Source: a virus. From it: a DNA stretch of 64,000 nt. The stretch is taken from the IMG/VR virus record IMGVR_UViG_3300021420_000001, positions 47,481 to 111,480 of that record; one strand, given 5' to 3'. Positions 15,925-24,198 of the stretch are shown here, piece after piece. Below the pieces are notes generated by a model. The model did no database searches. It saw nothing but the letters and a program-made list of their open reading frames with translations, and was not told the DNA's origin. Position 1 is the first letter of the stretch. Each line of letters opens with the position of its first letter. A program made the position numbers and the translations under genes.

Positions 15925-16740
15925 CTACATCATGATCATGGGTTGAGCACCAAAAAGGGTGTCCGGAGAGATTCCTGAGCTCGTAACCCCTGAGAAAAAA
16001 CTCTGTTGTGAAATAGGAGGATACCAAAAAGACCAAGGATCGGATGCTGCTTGTATTAATTCTGGGAGTAGGTTAAATCTACCAACAGAAAACATTGCAG
16101 CACTATTATTACCGATTCCTACAAGGGTGTCTCTATTGCCGAATACGTAAGTACCGTTACTAGGGGAGGCAACGCTTGCCTGCGTTCCGGTAGCGGTTTG
16201 GATTTGCCCGGTCGCCAGATTTCTGACCGCCGCGTTCCACGTAGTAGTACCCTGGTGAAACGAAATGGCAAAGAAGTAAGGTAATCCAACAGTGGGAACT
16301 ATTCCGGTCGTTACCGATGTATCTCCACCAAGTGTGAGGGCAAATGCCGTTACACCGCTAGTAAACAGTCCTGGTCCGATGCCGGTACCGCTTCCAGAAG
16401 AATTACAAGCGTAGAAAGCCGTACCTGAAACAGTAGATGGGCGAACAATTGCGGCCACTGTATAAATCGTCTCAGTTGTTGCCGGCCGCGAAGACCACGT
16501 AAAAGCGTCCGTCGACGCAGCAAATTTAATTGCTGGCCCAAGCGCGCCATCGATCAGAGCAGAAGGACCGCCGACAACTATACCAGGCTTTGCCCCATTA
16601 ACTAAATCTACAGCTCCACCACTTGACGTCGCCACAAAAGAAAACCGGGTCTTAACTCCAGCTAAGACGTGGGTAGGGTCAAACCCGGATAGACGTCCTG
16701 CCGGGTAAGTAAGCGGATTATATGGACGAAGAAGACGCAT
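15925..16740 (-). CDS. Putative virion protein, concanavalin/LamG-like, 271 aa
   Basis: 271 residues, beta-rich. The sequence around FSFVATSSGGAVDLVNG, IKFAASTDAFTWSS and PYFFAISFHQGTTTWNAAVR reads like a LamG/concanavalin-type sandwich common in phage tail and appendage proteins. N-terminal RPYNPLTYPAGRLSGFD and C-terminal WSFWYPP recall small appendage proteins. Likely binds carbohydrate or decorates the virion; assignment by composition and pattern only. Confidence 0.55.
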   Translation of the reverse strand: MRLLRPYNPLTYPAGRLSGFDPTHVLAGVKTRFSFVATSSGGAVDLVNGAKPGIVVGGPSALIDGALGPAIKFAASTDAFTWSSRPATTETIYTVAAIVRPSTVSGTAFYACNSSGSGTGIGPGLFTSGVTAFALTLGGDTSVTTGIVPTVGLPYFFAISFHQGTTTWNAAVRNLATGQIQTATGTQASVASPSNGTYVFGNRDTLVGIGNNSAAMFSVGRFNLLPELIQAASDPWSFWYPPISQQSFFSGVTSSGISPDTLFGAQPMIMM

Positions 16741-17238
16741 TTAAGCGTTCAGATTTTGGTTGTAGGTACGATACTTCACAGTCTGAGTACCAGCCGAAAG
16801 TGCCGTTGATGGTAGTAAATTGTTGACAAGCGCGAATCGGAAGGAGCCAGGAGGTAGAACCAACCCCTGTACAAAGTACACAAGTGATGTTAGAGTAGCT
16901 ACGCGAAAGTTTACCGGTACTGGGGGAAGCGCAGGAGTGCCTACCGTTTGCGTACCGGGTGTCGCATAAAGTCCATCACCATAAGTAGTACCATCATCAA
17001 GCAAAGGATAAAGATACAAAGCAACACCGGCACCAGCTGTCAATGTCGTAGAAGCAATGGCAAGTCGGATGGAAATATCCATATACTGATCAAGTGATGT
17101 TCCATTGGTAATGTCACCCACCGACGAAAGAACCCCGCTACCGTTTGGTAGGCTGACAAGATCGGATGAATTGATCAAGGTTGCAAAGCCAAGACCGGGG
17201 CCAAGCCGTCCGCCAATCCATGCTGTGTTATTCGCCAT
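16741..17238 (-). CDS. Putative virion structural protein, 165 aa
   Basis: 165 residues beginning MANNTAWIGGRLGPGLGFAT. The central LDQYMDISIRLAIA and C-terminal PPGSFRFALVNNL segments look like a jelly-roll structural protein. No enzyme motif. Immediately precedes the LamG-like gene with no gap, consistent with a virion appendage cluster. Confidence 0.6.
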   Translation of the reverse strand: MANNTAWIGGRLGPGLGFATLINSSDLVSLPNGSGVLSSVGDITNGTSLDQYMDISIRLAIASTTLTAGAGVALYLYPLLDDGTTYGDGLYATPGTQTVGTPALPPVPVNFRVATLTSLVYFVQGLVLPPGSFRFALVNNLLPSTALSAGTQTVKYRTYNQNLNA

Positions 17239-17250
17239 ATGTTAACCCTC

Positions 17251-19314
17251 TTAGCTGCTTCCGTTTGCAATCGCAAACGCCGGAAAGGATTGATAAGGAG
17301 AACTGTAAATATCTCCAGGATACATGCTCCAGGGGAGGTTTCCAGCCAGGGTGAAGTACGCACCCATAGAACCCGCTGGAAGACCGGGTGTAGTCTTAAA
17401 TTGAGATATCAAATCTTGGATAATCTGGTTAAAGGTAGAACTGTACTTGTACCCAGTCAACATGACATCGATCTTGCCGCCAGAGCCGCCGTAGGTTGTG
17501 CTAATACCGATGCTCGTACATTGCGCCGTTGTAGGCGCTTGCGCTTCATAACCACCCTCGTATAGCACAAATGGCAAGCCGTAGGTAGCACCCTGCGAAA
17601 CCCACCCAGGGTAAAATATTCCTGAATGCGTAGCCAAAGTCTCTCCTCCAGCCACGCTATTCTTTTTTCCGTTACGGACATCTGCGTTTATCCAAGCAAA
17701 TGCAGCATCATTATTGCCATTAGCGTAATTATCCGCTGCTCCAGTCAACCCAGCAAGATCTCCCGCTCCATAAGTTCCACCGTACGCCGGACCAGCGCAT
17801 AAGATCGCACCAGCAAAGTAATTAGCGAACGAGAAAACATCCGCGTAATCGATGGGACGACCATTACCCCCCGCACCCACTGTCTGATTGTAACTTACGC
17901 CGATGATGCTGGCATAGTTTGGGAACGTAGCAGTGTTTAAATCGGTCCCTTGCCAGCGGTAGATGTCGGTGGCTACAGGATCATTGACTTCCCCCTGCGC
18001 CATAACTCTCTTGAAGTTTTTCTGACCGCCGTAAGCCGTAGTTATCAAGGCCATCGTCAGTCTAAATCGAAGCCCATAAGTGGAAAAAATATATCTGGCA
18101 TTACTGCTCGGGAAACCCAACGCAGTGCCTACTGCACCGGCCCAGGATGATTGCTCGAATCCACTGGAAATGTTCCAAATCTCATTTGAGTATTCATAGT
18201 AACAATTCAGATCTTTCCGTAGATTGTTTTTTATGTAGGTCGCATCAGCCGTGATGTAGGCATCAGTTGCATGGACCGGAATGTGATACCACATATCCAT
18301 CCCAAGCTCGTTGCACATTTCCACCATTGCGAAAACAGGAAGACATTTGATACCTAAAGCACTTCCACTACCCAACCAGGCCCCCAAAATACTATCATAT
18401 ACCAAAGTCCAACAACTACCTGCCGAAATGGCGCCAGACCCCAAATTCTGGGCACTCATATTGAAAACCGGAACCCCTACTGTTCCATTTAGGGTTAGAG
18501 TTACATTGCCAGTGTTTGCTGCATTAAACTGAAGTTGTATCGTCTGTCCTTGCGTGAGTGTAGCTCCACTCACTGTTACTGAATATGTATTCCCGGAGTT
18601 TGTTGTTGAGCCCCCCCAAACTGTCGGCTCCCAACGGTTGGTGTAGCAAATTGCCGTAGATAGGCAATTCATTCCAACACCAGCTAAATTGTTGTTACTG
18701 TCGCAGTTATCAATCGTCGGCATACGGACGATCTTTGGATTCAACCTTTTCATAATGCTAAGAAAATCGGGATTGAACATGAGACCGGCATTCAAAGCCG
18801 GTCCATCAGCTTTTCGATAAAGTCGCAATTGCGTCAGATTGATAGTAGCTCCAGAAATAAATCCAGCCTCACAACCACTAAGCGTGCTCGGAGGAACGTT
18901 AAAGGTAAACTCTACAGATCCATCAGTACCAAATACTCCCAGATCAAATTGGGTAGTATACACAAAAGAATTACCAGCATAGACAGTAACTCCCGTACCA
19001 AGGCTAATTACCATCCCGTGGTTGCTAGAATTACCAAGCACGCCTTTCCAATCAAGAACCCAATGTCCGGTATATGATGAAATCGGCTGGATCAGGAAAT
19101 TTATACTCGAAGATAAAGTGCCAGTCGGAAAGTTATTGTTGTCCAACATTCCAGGAAAAGCAGTGGTACCATTGTTAGTAAAAGTCCCCATCAAGAACAT
19201 GTTCATGTAAGGGTACGGATAAGGCATGTAGTCAATATTCAAGACATTCGAGCCTGCGGGTAATGCCGCAGAACTAAAGAAATTTCTAACCGCTCCCCCA
19301 CCGCCAAGCAGCAC
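17251..19314 (-). CDS. Glycoside-hydrolase-like tailspike with inserted beta domain
   Basis: 687 residues from a GTG directly after the connector gene. Residues 180-235 and 320-590 look like a clan GH-A TIM barrel: NPKIVRMPTID, CNELGMDMWYHIPVHATD, then YEYSNEIWN with E378 as probable acid/base, and LPFVLYEGGYEA with E586 as probable nucleophile. Residues about 235-322 interrupt the barrel with a beta domain (NTGNVTLTLNGTVGVPVFNM; CWTLVYDS) of the type found in phage fibres. The N-terminal 170 residues are beta-rich and probably bind the virion. Predicted to cleave host capsule or exopolysaccharide during adsorption. Family call is moderate, substrate unknown. Confidence 0.68.
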   Translation of the reverse strand: MLLGGGGAVRNFFSSAALPAGSNVLNIDYMPYPYPYMNMFLMGTFTNNGTTAFPGMLDNNNFPTGTLSSSINFLIQPISSYTGHWVLDWKGVLGNSSNHGMVISLGTGVTVYAGNSFVYTTQFDLGVFGTDGSVEFTFNVPPSTLSGCEAGFISGATINLTQLRLYRKADGPALNAGLMFNPDFLSIMKRLNPKIVRMPTIDNCDSNNNLAGVGMNCLSTAICYTNRWEPTVWGGSTTNSGNTYSVTVSGATLTQGQTIQLQFNAANTGNVTLTLNGTVGVPVFNMSAQNLGSGAISAGSCWTLVYDSILGAWLGSGSALGIKCLPVFAMVEMCNELGMDMWYHIPVHATDAYITADATYIKNNLRKDLNCYYEYSNEIWNISSGFEQSSWAGAVGTALGFPSSNARYIFSTYGLRFRLTMALITTAYGGQKNFKRVMAQGEVNDPVATDIYRWQGTDLNTATFPNYASIIGVSYNQTVGAGGNGRPIDYADVFSFANYFAGAILCAGPAYGGTYGAGDLAGLTGAADNYANGNNDAAFAWINADVRNGKKNSVAGGETLATHSGIFYPGWVSQGATYGLPFVLYEGGYEAQAPTTAQCTSIGISTTYGGSGGKIDVMLTGYKYSSTFNQIIQDLISQFKTTPGLPAGSMGAYFTLAGNLPWSMYPGDIYSSPYQSFPAFAIANGSS

Positions 19315-19794
19315 CTAGAAGTTCCCCCACCAACCGCCAGGACCCCACCCCCCAAAAACGGGCCAGGGGTTTGCGGGTTTTGGTGCTCCAGGCAAATATC
19401 GCATAGTACGGAAAGGACTACTTGCTAACCAGTACATCGATCCGAAAGTAGTCTGGTTCCACCAGCTAGCGTTCGCGTTGACCGGCATCGGCATTTCAGT
19501 CGCTACACTGACCGAGCCTTCTGATGCATTCGTAATACGCCCAACCACATTTGGATCACGATTGGGTTGGCCTGTATTGTCCGGCTTAGGCGCAAACAAC
19601 TGCACGATATGTGCCGTCGCCAGATTGAGGAGATTGGTCTGCGTCGTAGCATCCTGCACAGGACCACCACCGTCATTACGATGTACCTGGGTTGCCAAAT
19701 TCCAGTACATCGTGGCCTGAGCAGAACTCAAATACGAAAACTGGGGAAATAATTGAACCCAGCTGTCGTACGAGAAGGGTACAATAACACCCAC
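19315..19794 (-). CDS. Head-tail connector, DUF4054-like
   Basis: 159 residues. YDSWVQLFPQFSYLSSAQATM, LLNLATAHIVQLFAP and VVGRITNASEGSVSVATEM match the DUF4054 pattern found directly after major capsid genes in many tailed phages, where the protein joins head to tail. The C-terminus is Pro/Gly/Trp-rich. Located a few genes from the capsid gene, which supports the role. Confidence 0.72.
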   Translation of the reverse strand: MGVIVPFSYDSWVQLFPQFSYLSSAQATMYWNLATQVHRNDGGGPVQDATTQTNLLNLATAHIVQLFAPKPDNTGQPNRDPNVVGRITNASEGSVSVATEMPMPVNANASWWNQTTFGSMYWLASSPFRTMRYLPGAPKPANPWPVFGGWGPGGWWGNF

Positions 19795-19804
19795 GTCGGT
19801 CTAC

Positions 19805-20263
19805 TCAGTTCGCGGTCTGGCTGTAAGGTGTGATCTTCATCCCCACCTTGGGTGGGTTCTTGGGATCGATCGGCTCCAGCCCCGATTTGACCTTCTCGAC
19901 ATGTTGTTCCTGCGCCTGCTTGGACGCTGCGTCAAAGGTTGGGTGCGCAAAGATGATACGATTCAACAACACATCCGCATCCTGATTCTGTGCCACCCAC
20001 TCTTCCCAGAAGTCGGCCGGAACCTGGGTCAGGGCATAGCCGCCAGGCATGGGAACCTCTGGAACCTGCCCGAACTTGAGCGCGCATCCGGCCAGCTTGA
20101 CGGGCTCGCCTTTCTTGCGCGCCTTCTGGATAGTGCGGGTACCAGTCGGAGACGCTTCATGCTGATCCTGCATCTCCCAGAGCTGGAGAATGAGCCCATT
20201 AGGTAGCTTACAGGCAACAGTGACAGTAGACACAGACTTCTTCGTAGTGACGCGCTCGACCAT
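19805..20263 (-). CDS. Head-region protein, paralogue of next gene, 152 aa
   Basis: 152 residues. VACKLPNGLILQLW, the central GGYALTQVPADFWEEWV and NQDADVLLNRIIFAHPT recur in the 96-residue protein encoded directly upstream (20281-20571), so the two are paralogues. Small beta-rich proteins beside the capsid gene are often head-fibre or decoration proteins; no direct evidence here. Confidence 0.6.
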   Translation of the reverse strand: MVERVTTKKSVSTVTVACKLPNGLILQLWEMQDQHEASPTGTRTIQKARKKGEPVKLAGCALKFGQVPEVPMPGGYALTQVPADFWEEWVAQNQDADVLLNRIIFAHPTFDAASKQAQEQHVEKVKSGLEPIDPKNPPKVGMKITPYSQTAN

Positions 20264-20280
20264 TGTAACAAACTCCTCTT

Positions 20281-20571
20281 TCAGCCCATTTTGAATGTGG
20301 GGTTATTAAACCCTTGTACCTTGTTCCGACTCCAGGCCCGACCCTTCAGAACGTTAAGATCTTCCTCAGCGAAGACAATATTGTTCCGTACGGCGTCAGA
20401 GTCGGCATTGGCCTTGAGCCAAGCCGCCCAGAGCTCTCCGTCCACGCCTTCGGTTATGGCATAGCCACCAGCCCTATCCTGAACCTGGACTTTGTTAGGG
20501 CCGAGGAGAGTTACCTGCCTACCAGCACCGCTGATAAGCATCCCATTTGGTACCTTGCAAGCTACGAACAT
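20281..20571 (-). CDS. Head-region protein, short paralogue, 96 aa
   Basis: 96 residues: VACKVPNGMLISGAG, GGYAITEGVDGELWAAWL and AVRNNIVFAEED parallel the 152-residue neighbour, but without its insertion and C-terminal extension. Directly follows the major capsid gene, so a head decoration or stabilising role is plausible. Confidence 0.6.
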   Translation of the reverse strand: MFVACKVPNGMLISGAGRQVTLLGPNKVQVQDRAGGYAITEGVDGELWAAWLKANADSDAVRNNIVFAEEDLNVLKGRAWSRNKVQGFNNPTFKMG

Positions 20572-20589
20572 TGGGCCGCCCCTAAAGTG

Positions 20590-21687
20590 TTATACGCCCA
20601 AGAGGCCTGCGACTGCGGCGGGAACCTTAATTATCGCGCCCCAGGTACCACCAGTGACCTTCTGACGATAGGACGAAATCTCACGAATGATAGGGTGCGC
20701 ACGCATCTTTTCGTTGAAGGCGCAGTAGCCGGTCGTCTGACCTTCAAGTGCGGGTGCGAACAACTGGACGAAGTTGCCGGCTGCGATGCCTTGTGGGTTG
20801 GACGCAGTCGTGACCGCGTACTGGATCGCCGTCTTGATCTCGATCTTCGGGAAGTTCTTCTTCAACAGGTCATGCACGTTGACGTTGAAGGTATTGGTCG
20901 CGGTCAAGGCGACTTCCGACTGCGGGGACATCGCCAGGATCAACTTGTCCTCGGCAGAGACCAGACCGTTGGTCTGTTGGACCAGCTGAAAAAAGAGCGA
21001 CTGAATGTCGGTGAAGACCTCGTTCGCTGTGGCCTGGACCACACCGCCAGAAATCCACTTCGTACCGCCGTACGCCTTGGAAGCCGGTGAGATGGAAGCC
21101 GGCAGCGCCGGATCATTCAGCAGGCCGTAATTCTGAAGTCCACCCACACCAAAGAAGTAGGTGAAGTTCAGGAACTTGCCCATGACGGTCGCAGCGGCCT
21201 GATCCTTCTCGGACACCCAGTTGAGCTTGGCGAGGCCCATACGTGCCAGTTCGAGTTCACCGTACTCCTTGACGCCCTGGAACAGATAGGCCTGACGGTT
21301 CGGAAAGTCGGTGTTGACGCCGATCTCACCGTTGCCGGAGTAGTCGCCATAGCTGGAGACTTCACCCGTATGCTCGACGACCGGGAAGATTCTGGTCTGG
21401 TCGAGCCAGGTGCCGGCTCTCCGTTCCCCGAAGATTTCCGCCGCCTTGTTGGGCGTAAAGAGAATACGCACGACTTCCGGATCGATGGAGGTCGTAAGCA
21501 GCGCCGGAATACCGGCATTGGGATCGGTCGTCAGCGTCGGCTGGGCGTCCATTGCGAGGCCCCAATTGTGGCGCCACTCATCCGGGAGATACTGCCGGAC
21601 TTCTGCTCCAGGCTCGAACGAGATGCCTCGAGCCTCAAGGTGAGGACGGTCAGCCCGCCACTGCGTGATGGCTTCTTGCAAATTCAT
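20590..21687 (-). CDS. Major capsid protein, DUF2184-like
   Basis: 365 residues. TWLDQTRIFPVVEHTGEVSS, VQGVKEYGELELARMGLAKL-like central strands, GGLQNYGLLNDPALPA (about 180-195) and AHPIIREISSYRQKVTGGTW near the end match the DUF2184 capsid family, which adopts the HK97 fold. A good AGGAG ribosome site lies 10 bases before the ATG. It is preceded by protease, scaffold and cement genes in the classical order. Expected to form the icosahedral shell after proteolytic maturation. Confidence 0.82.
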   Translation of the reverse strand: MNLQEAITQWRADRPHLEARGISFEPGAEVRQYLPDEWRHNWGLAMDAQPTLTTDPNAGIPALLTTSIDPEVVRILFTPNKAAEIFGERRAGTWLDQTRIFPVVEHTGEVSSYGDYSGNGEIGVNTDFPNRQAYLFQGVKEYGELELARMGLAKLNWVSEKDQAAATVMGKFLNFTYFFGVGGLQNYGLLNDPALPASISPASKAYGGTKWISGGVVQATANEVFTDIQSLFFQLVQQTNGLVSAEDKLILAMSPQSEVALTATNTFNVNVHDLLKKNFPKIEIKTAIQYAVTTASNPQGIAAGNFVQLFAPALEGQTTGYCAFNEKMRAHPIIREISSYRQKVTGGTWGAIIKVPAAVAGLLGV

Positions 21688-21770
21688 TTTGATTTGCTCC
21701 TGTTAGTCGGCCATCGTCTCAGCGGTGGGCCGAGCATTGAGTTTGAGGGGAGTTTTAGCGATGGCTAAGG

Positions 21771-22862
21771 TTAGCCGAGATGCTCAGAGCTCATTTTCAC
21801 AAGCTCACCGACGAGGCCGTTGCTCATGGCCTGCCACTTGGTTTCGATCGAACCCAGGAAGAGCATCGTCTGGACAGCAGCCTCAGTCTGGGAAGGATAG
21901 ACGTAGTAGGTTCCCGTACCACCCGTGCCGGTGCCGAGTGCAGTGATATACGTTCCCGCAGCCGCACCGGTGCCGCTAATCGTTGCCCCAACACCCAGCG
22001 TACCAGAGACCAGGGTTGCGGCCGTCAGCAACCCGGCCGATCCGTTGATCGTAGCGGACGTATACGTCTGCTCCGGGATGTTGAGGGTATAGATACCAAC
22101 CTGACCCGTAGAGCCAGAAAGCTGGCCGGTGATAGTCGTGCCGGTCGCGATGGTCCCACCGCCCGTACCGGTCAGCGTGGTACCGGGGGTCAAAGTGCCA
22201 GAGGCCAGCGCCGTGACCGTCAGGATGTTGCCGGCGATCGAAGCCGTGATGGTCGAAAGTGCGGGGGCAATCGAGCCCGTGATGTTGGCGGACTGTATCG
22301 GGTTGCCGGAATTCGCGAAGTAGATGGAACCGTCCGCGAAGTTGGCGTAGGCCTTCTGACCAATCTGTGCCGTCGTCGTACCGCGGTTTTTAGCCCAGAA
22401 GTCGCCCCCGGTGGCCACGGTGATCGGAAAGCCTTGCGGGACCACAAGCGTGGCATCGGACAGGAACACCGTAATGAGCGCTTGCTGCTCGCGGTGGATG
22501 AAGCCTACCACCATCTGCGAGCTGGATCCCGGACCAGGGAACGTACCGCCACCCGCGATGAGCTGAGCACCAGTGAAGGACGTACTGACCTGAGTCGGCG
22601 TACCATCAGAATCGACAACTCCCGAGTACCAAGCGAAGCGGCCAACGGTTGCTCCATTGGGACCGGTCACAAGCCCGCCTGGGCCTACGTTGACGAAGTT
22701 ACGGGTGCCGGAGTTGAAGGAGCAAAAATCACCTTCGACCCCAGGCGCAGGCTGCACATTGACCTGACCCTGGAAGCCCGTGATAAAGCAGTACCGGAAA
22801 AGTTCCGGGTCGCGAATTGCCGTCTGGCCCAAAAGCCAGTTCTTACGGATGTCTCCGTTCAT
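21771..22862 (-). CDS. Head decoration/cement-like structural protein
   Basis: 363 residues from the ATG at 22862, which has GAGGAG upstream; the longer frame lacks one. The N-terminal half ([53 protein letters not shown]) resembles phage structural cement proteins found next to DUF2184 capsid genes. Residues about 205-345 are a low-complexity Thr/Gly/Ser insertion ([19 protein letters not shown] and similar), the kind of strand repeat seen in surface-exposed domains. Probably binds the outside of the capsid. Confidence 0.65.
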   Translation of the reverse strand: MNGDIRKNWLLGQTAIRDPELFRYCFITGFQGQVNVQPAPGVEGDFCSFNSGTRNFVNVGPGGLVTGPNGATVGRFAWYSGVVDSDGTPTQVSTSFTGAQLIAGGGTFPGPGSSSQMVVGFIHREQQALITVFLSDATLVVPQGFPITVATGGDFWAKNRGTTTAQIGQKAYANFADGSIYFANSGNPIQSANITGSIAPALSTITASIAGNILTVTALASGTLTPGTTLTGTGGGTIATGTTITGQLSGSTGQVGIYTLNIPEQTYTSATINGSAGLLTAATLVSGTLGVGATISGTGAAAGTYITALGTGTGGTGTYYVYPSQTEAAVQTMLFLGSIETKWQAMSNGLVGELVKMSSEHLG

Positions 22863-23028
22863 GGGGAGAACTCCTCTGTTAGAGAGAATTTCGGGTTGCG
22901 GGAGCCCCACGACCTAGGAGACGACCCTAGGACGGCCAGAGAGCGGCTGGATTGGGTGGGGAGGGGAAAAGGTAGGGGAAGGCCGAAGGACGCGCCAGCG
23001 GCCGTTTCTGCGGGTTCTAGCGGGATTC

Positions 23029-24189
23029 CTAGGCGAATCCGATCTTCGCGGCGTCCGGATACCGCTTATTGAAGTCCGAAACCGAGGACGAATCCATCCC
23101 CAGGCTATCATCCTGGGCCTGCTGGCGTTGCTTACCGGGCTGGGGAATACGCTCCAAGATGACTTTGAAGGCCGAAGGATGTACGCCCTTCGTATCCACG
23201 CCAAGCGCCGTCAGGGCCGTCTTGTAAACACCCTCGGCAGAGTCATGGGCCATGGCGAGGTCACCAACCCAGGGCCGCACGAAGCGTTCGGCATCGCGGG
23301 TTGCCTTGGTGGCTTCCCGCATATCGGCGATCTTCTTGTCGGCGCTATCGTTCGCCACCTTGACGGCACGCGCGATAGCCGCGTGCACCTGATCTCCAGA
23401 CATCTTGCCTCCTACTTCCGGCTTGCCTTTGAACGGCGGAGGCTCATCCTTCGCCTTCTTGTCCTTCGCCTTGGCGAACTTGGCCCCATCCTCCTCATCG
23501 ACCTCGTCCTCACCTTCCTCGGCGGCCTTCTCGGAGCCGAGTTTGGACTTGGGGACGCCCTCAGGCTCGTTCTCCTGATCTTCGCCTTCCTCGGCCTTGG
23601 GGCCGAAACCGGCGGCGTCGACGGCGCCCGCGATATCATCCTCGGACATGCCCTTACTGGACAGATAGCCCTTCAGCTTCTCGCCGGGATCCTCATCCAT
23701 GGTCTCGTCTTCGTCCTCCTCCGACATCTCTGCCTTCATCGGCATGCCGGAATTGGGGTCAGTTTCGAGAGCATCAGCGTCACCATGCTCCAGGGACTCG
23801 ACCTTCTCCAGGCCGTCCAGGAGTTCGACGAGACCATCAACGGAAGCGTCCTTGGCGAGCCTGCCCTTGGTCTGCTCCTTGATGCCGGCGACGATAGCAC
23901 CCTTCTTGCTGGCAAAGTTCTTGTGCGTCACGCTACCGAGGATTTTACCCCAGTCAAGCGGTTTGGCATCCTTCGCCATCTTCGGCTTCAGCCAGGTCAT
24001 CAGAGCCCCCTGAGCCGTAGCAGCCTTACGAGTCAAAATTCTCTTCGTGCTCATGTTGAGCTCCTTCTGGTTTAATTTACTATCGCCGACTACGGCGGAT
24101 TTCAACAAAGATGCATCCAGCCCGAGAGCTTCAACAGCAGCCTCAGGCGTCTTATACTTTCTCTTCAATGCCTCAGTCAATTTTGACAT
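23029..24189 (-). CDS. Scaffold-like head assembly protein
   Basis: 386 residues, strongly helical and charged, with an acidic middle (MSEEDEDETMDEDPGEKL; EDEVDEEDGAKF) and a conserved C-terminal segment ending SVSDFNKRYPDAAKIGFA. This composition between the DUF2213 protease and the capsid gene is typical of scaffolds removed during head maturation; in relatives the scaffold can be fused to DUF2213. About 165 bases without a clear gene separate it from the cement gene. Confidence 0.65.
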   Translation of the reverse strand: MSKLTEALKRKYKTPEAAVEALGLDASLLKSAVVGDSKLNQKELNMSTKRILTRKAATAQGALMTWLKPKMAKDAKPLDWGKILGSVTHKNFASKKGAIVAGIKEQTKGRLAKDASVDGLVELLDGLEKVESLEHGDADALETDPNSGMPMKAEMSEEDEDETMDEDPGEKLKGYLSSKGMSEDDIAGAVDAAGFGPKAEEGEDQENEPEGVPKSKLGSEKAAEEGEDEVDEEDGAKFAKAKDKKAKDEPPPFKGKPEVGGKMSGDQVHAAIARAVKVANDSADKKIADMREATKATRDAERFVRPWVGDLAMAHDSAEGVYKTALTALGVDTKGVHPSAFKVILERIPQPGKQRQQAQDDSLGMDSSSVSDFNKRYPDAAKIGFA

Positions 24190-24198
24190 TTGAAATCC

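Noticed and set aside
21780-23072. Long plus-strand frame of 430 codons
   Set aside because: Entirely antisense to the cement and scaffold genes; Arg/Gly-rich composition as expected from an empty reverse frame in GC-rich DNA.
23128-24075. Plus-strand frame of 315 codons
   Set aside because: Antisense to the scaffold gene, Leu/Gly-rich shadow of acidic Asp/Glu codons, no ribosome site.
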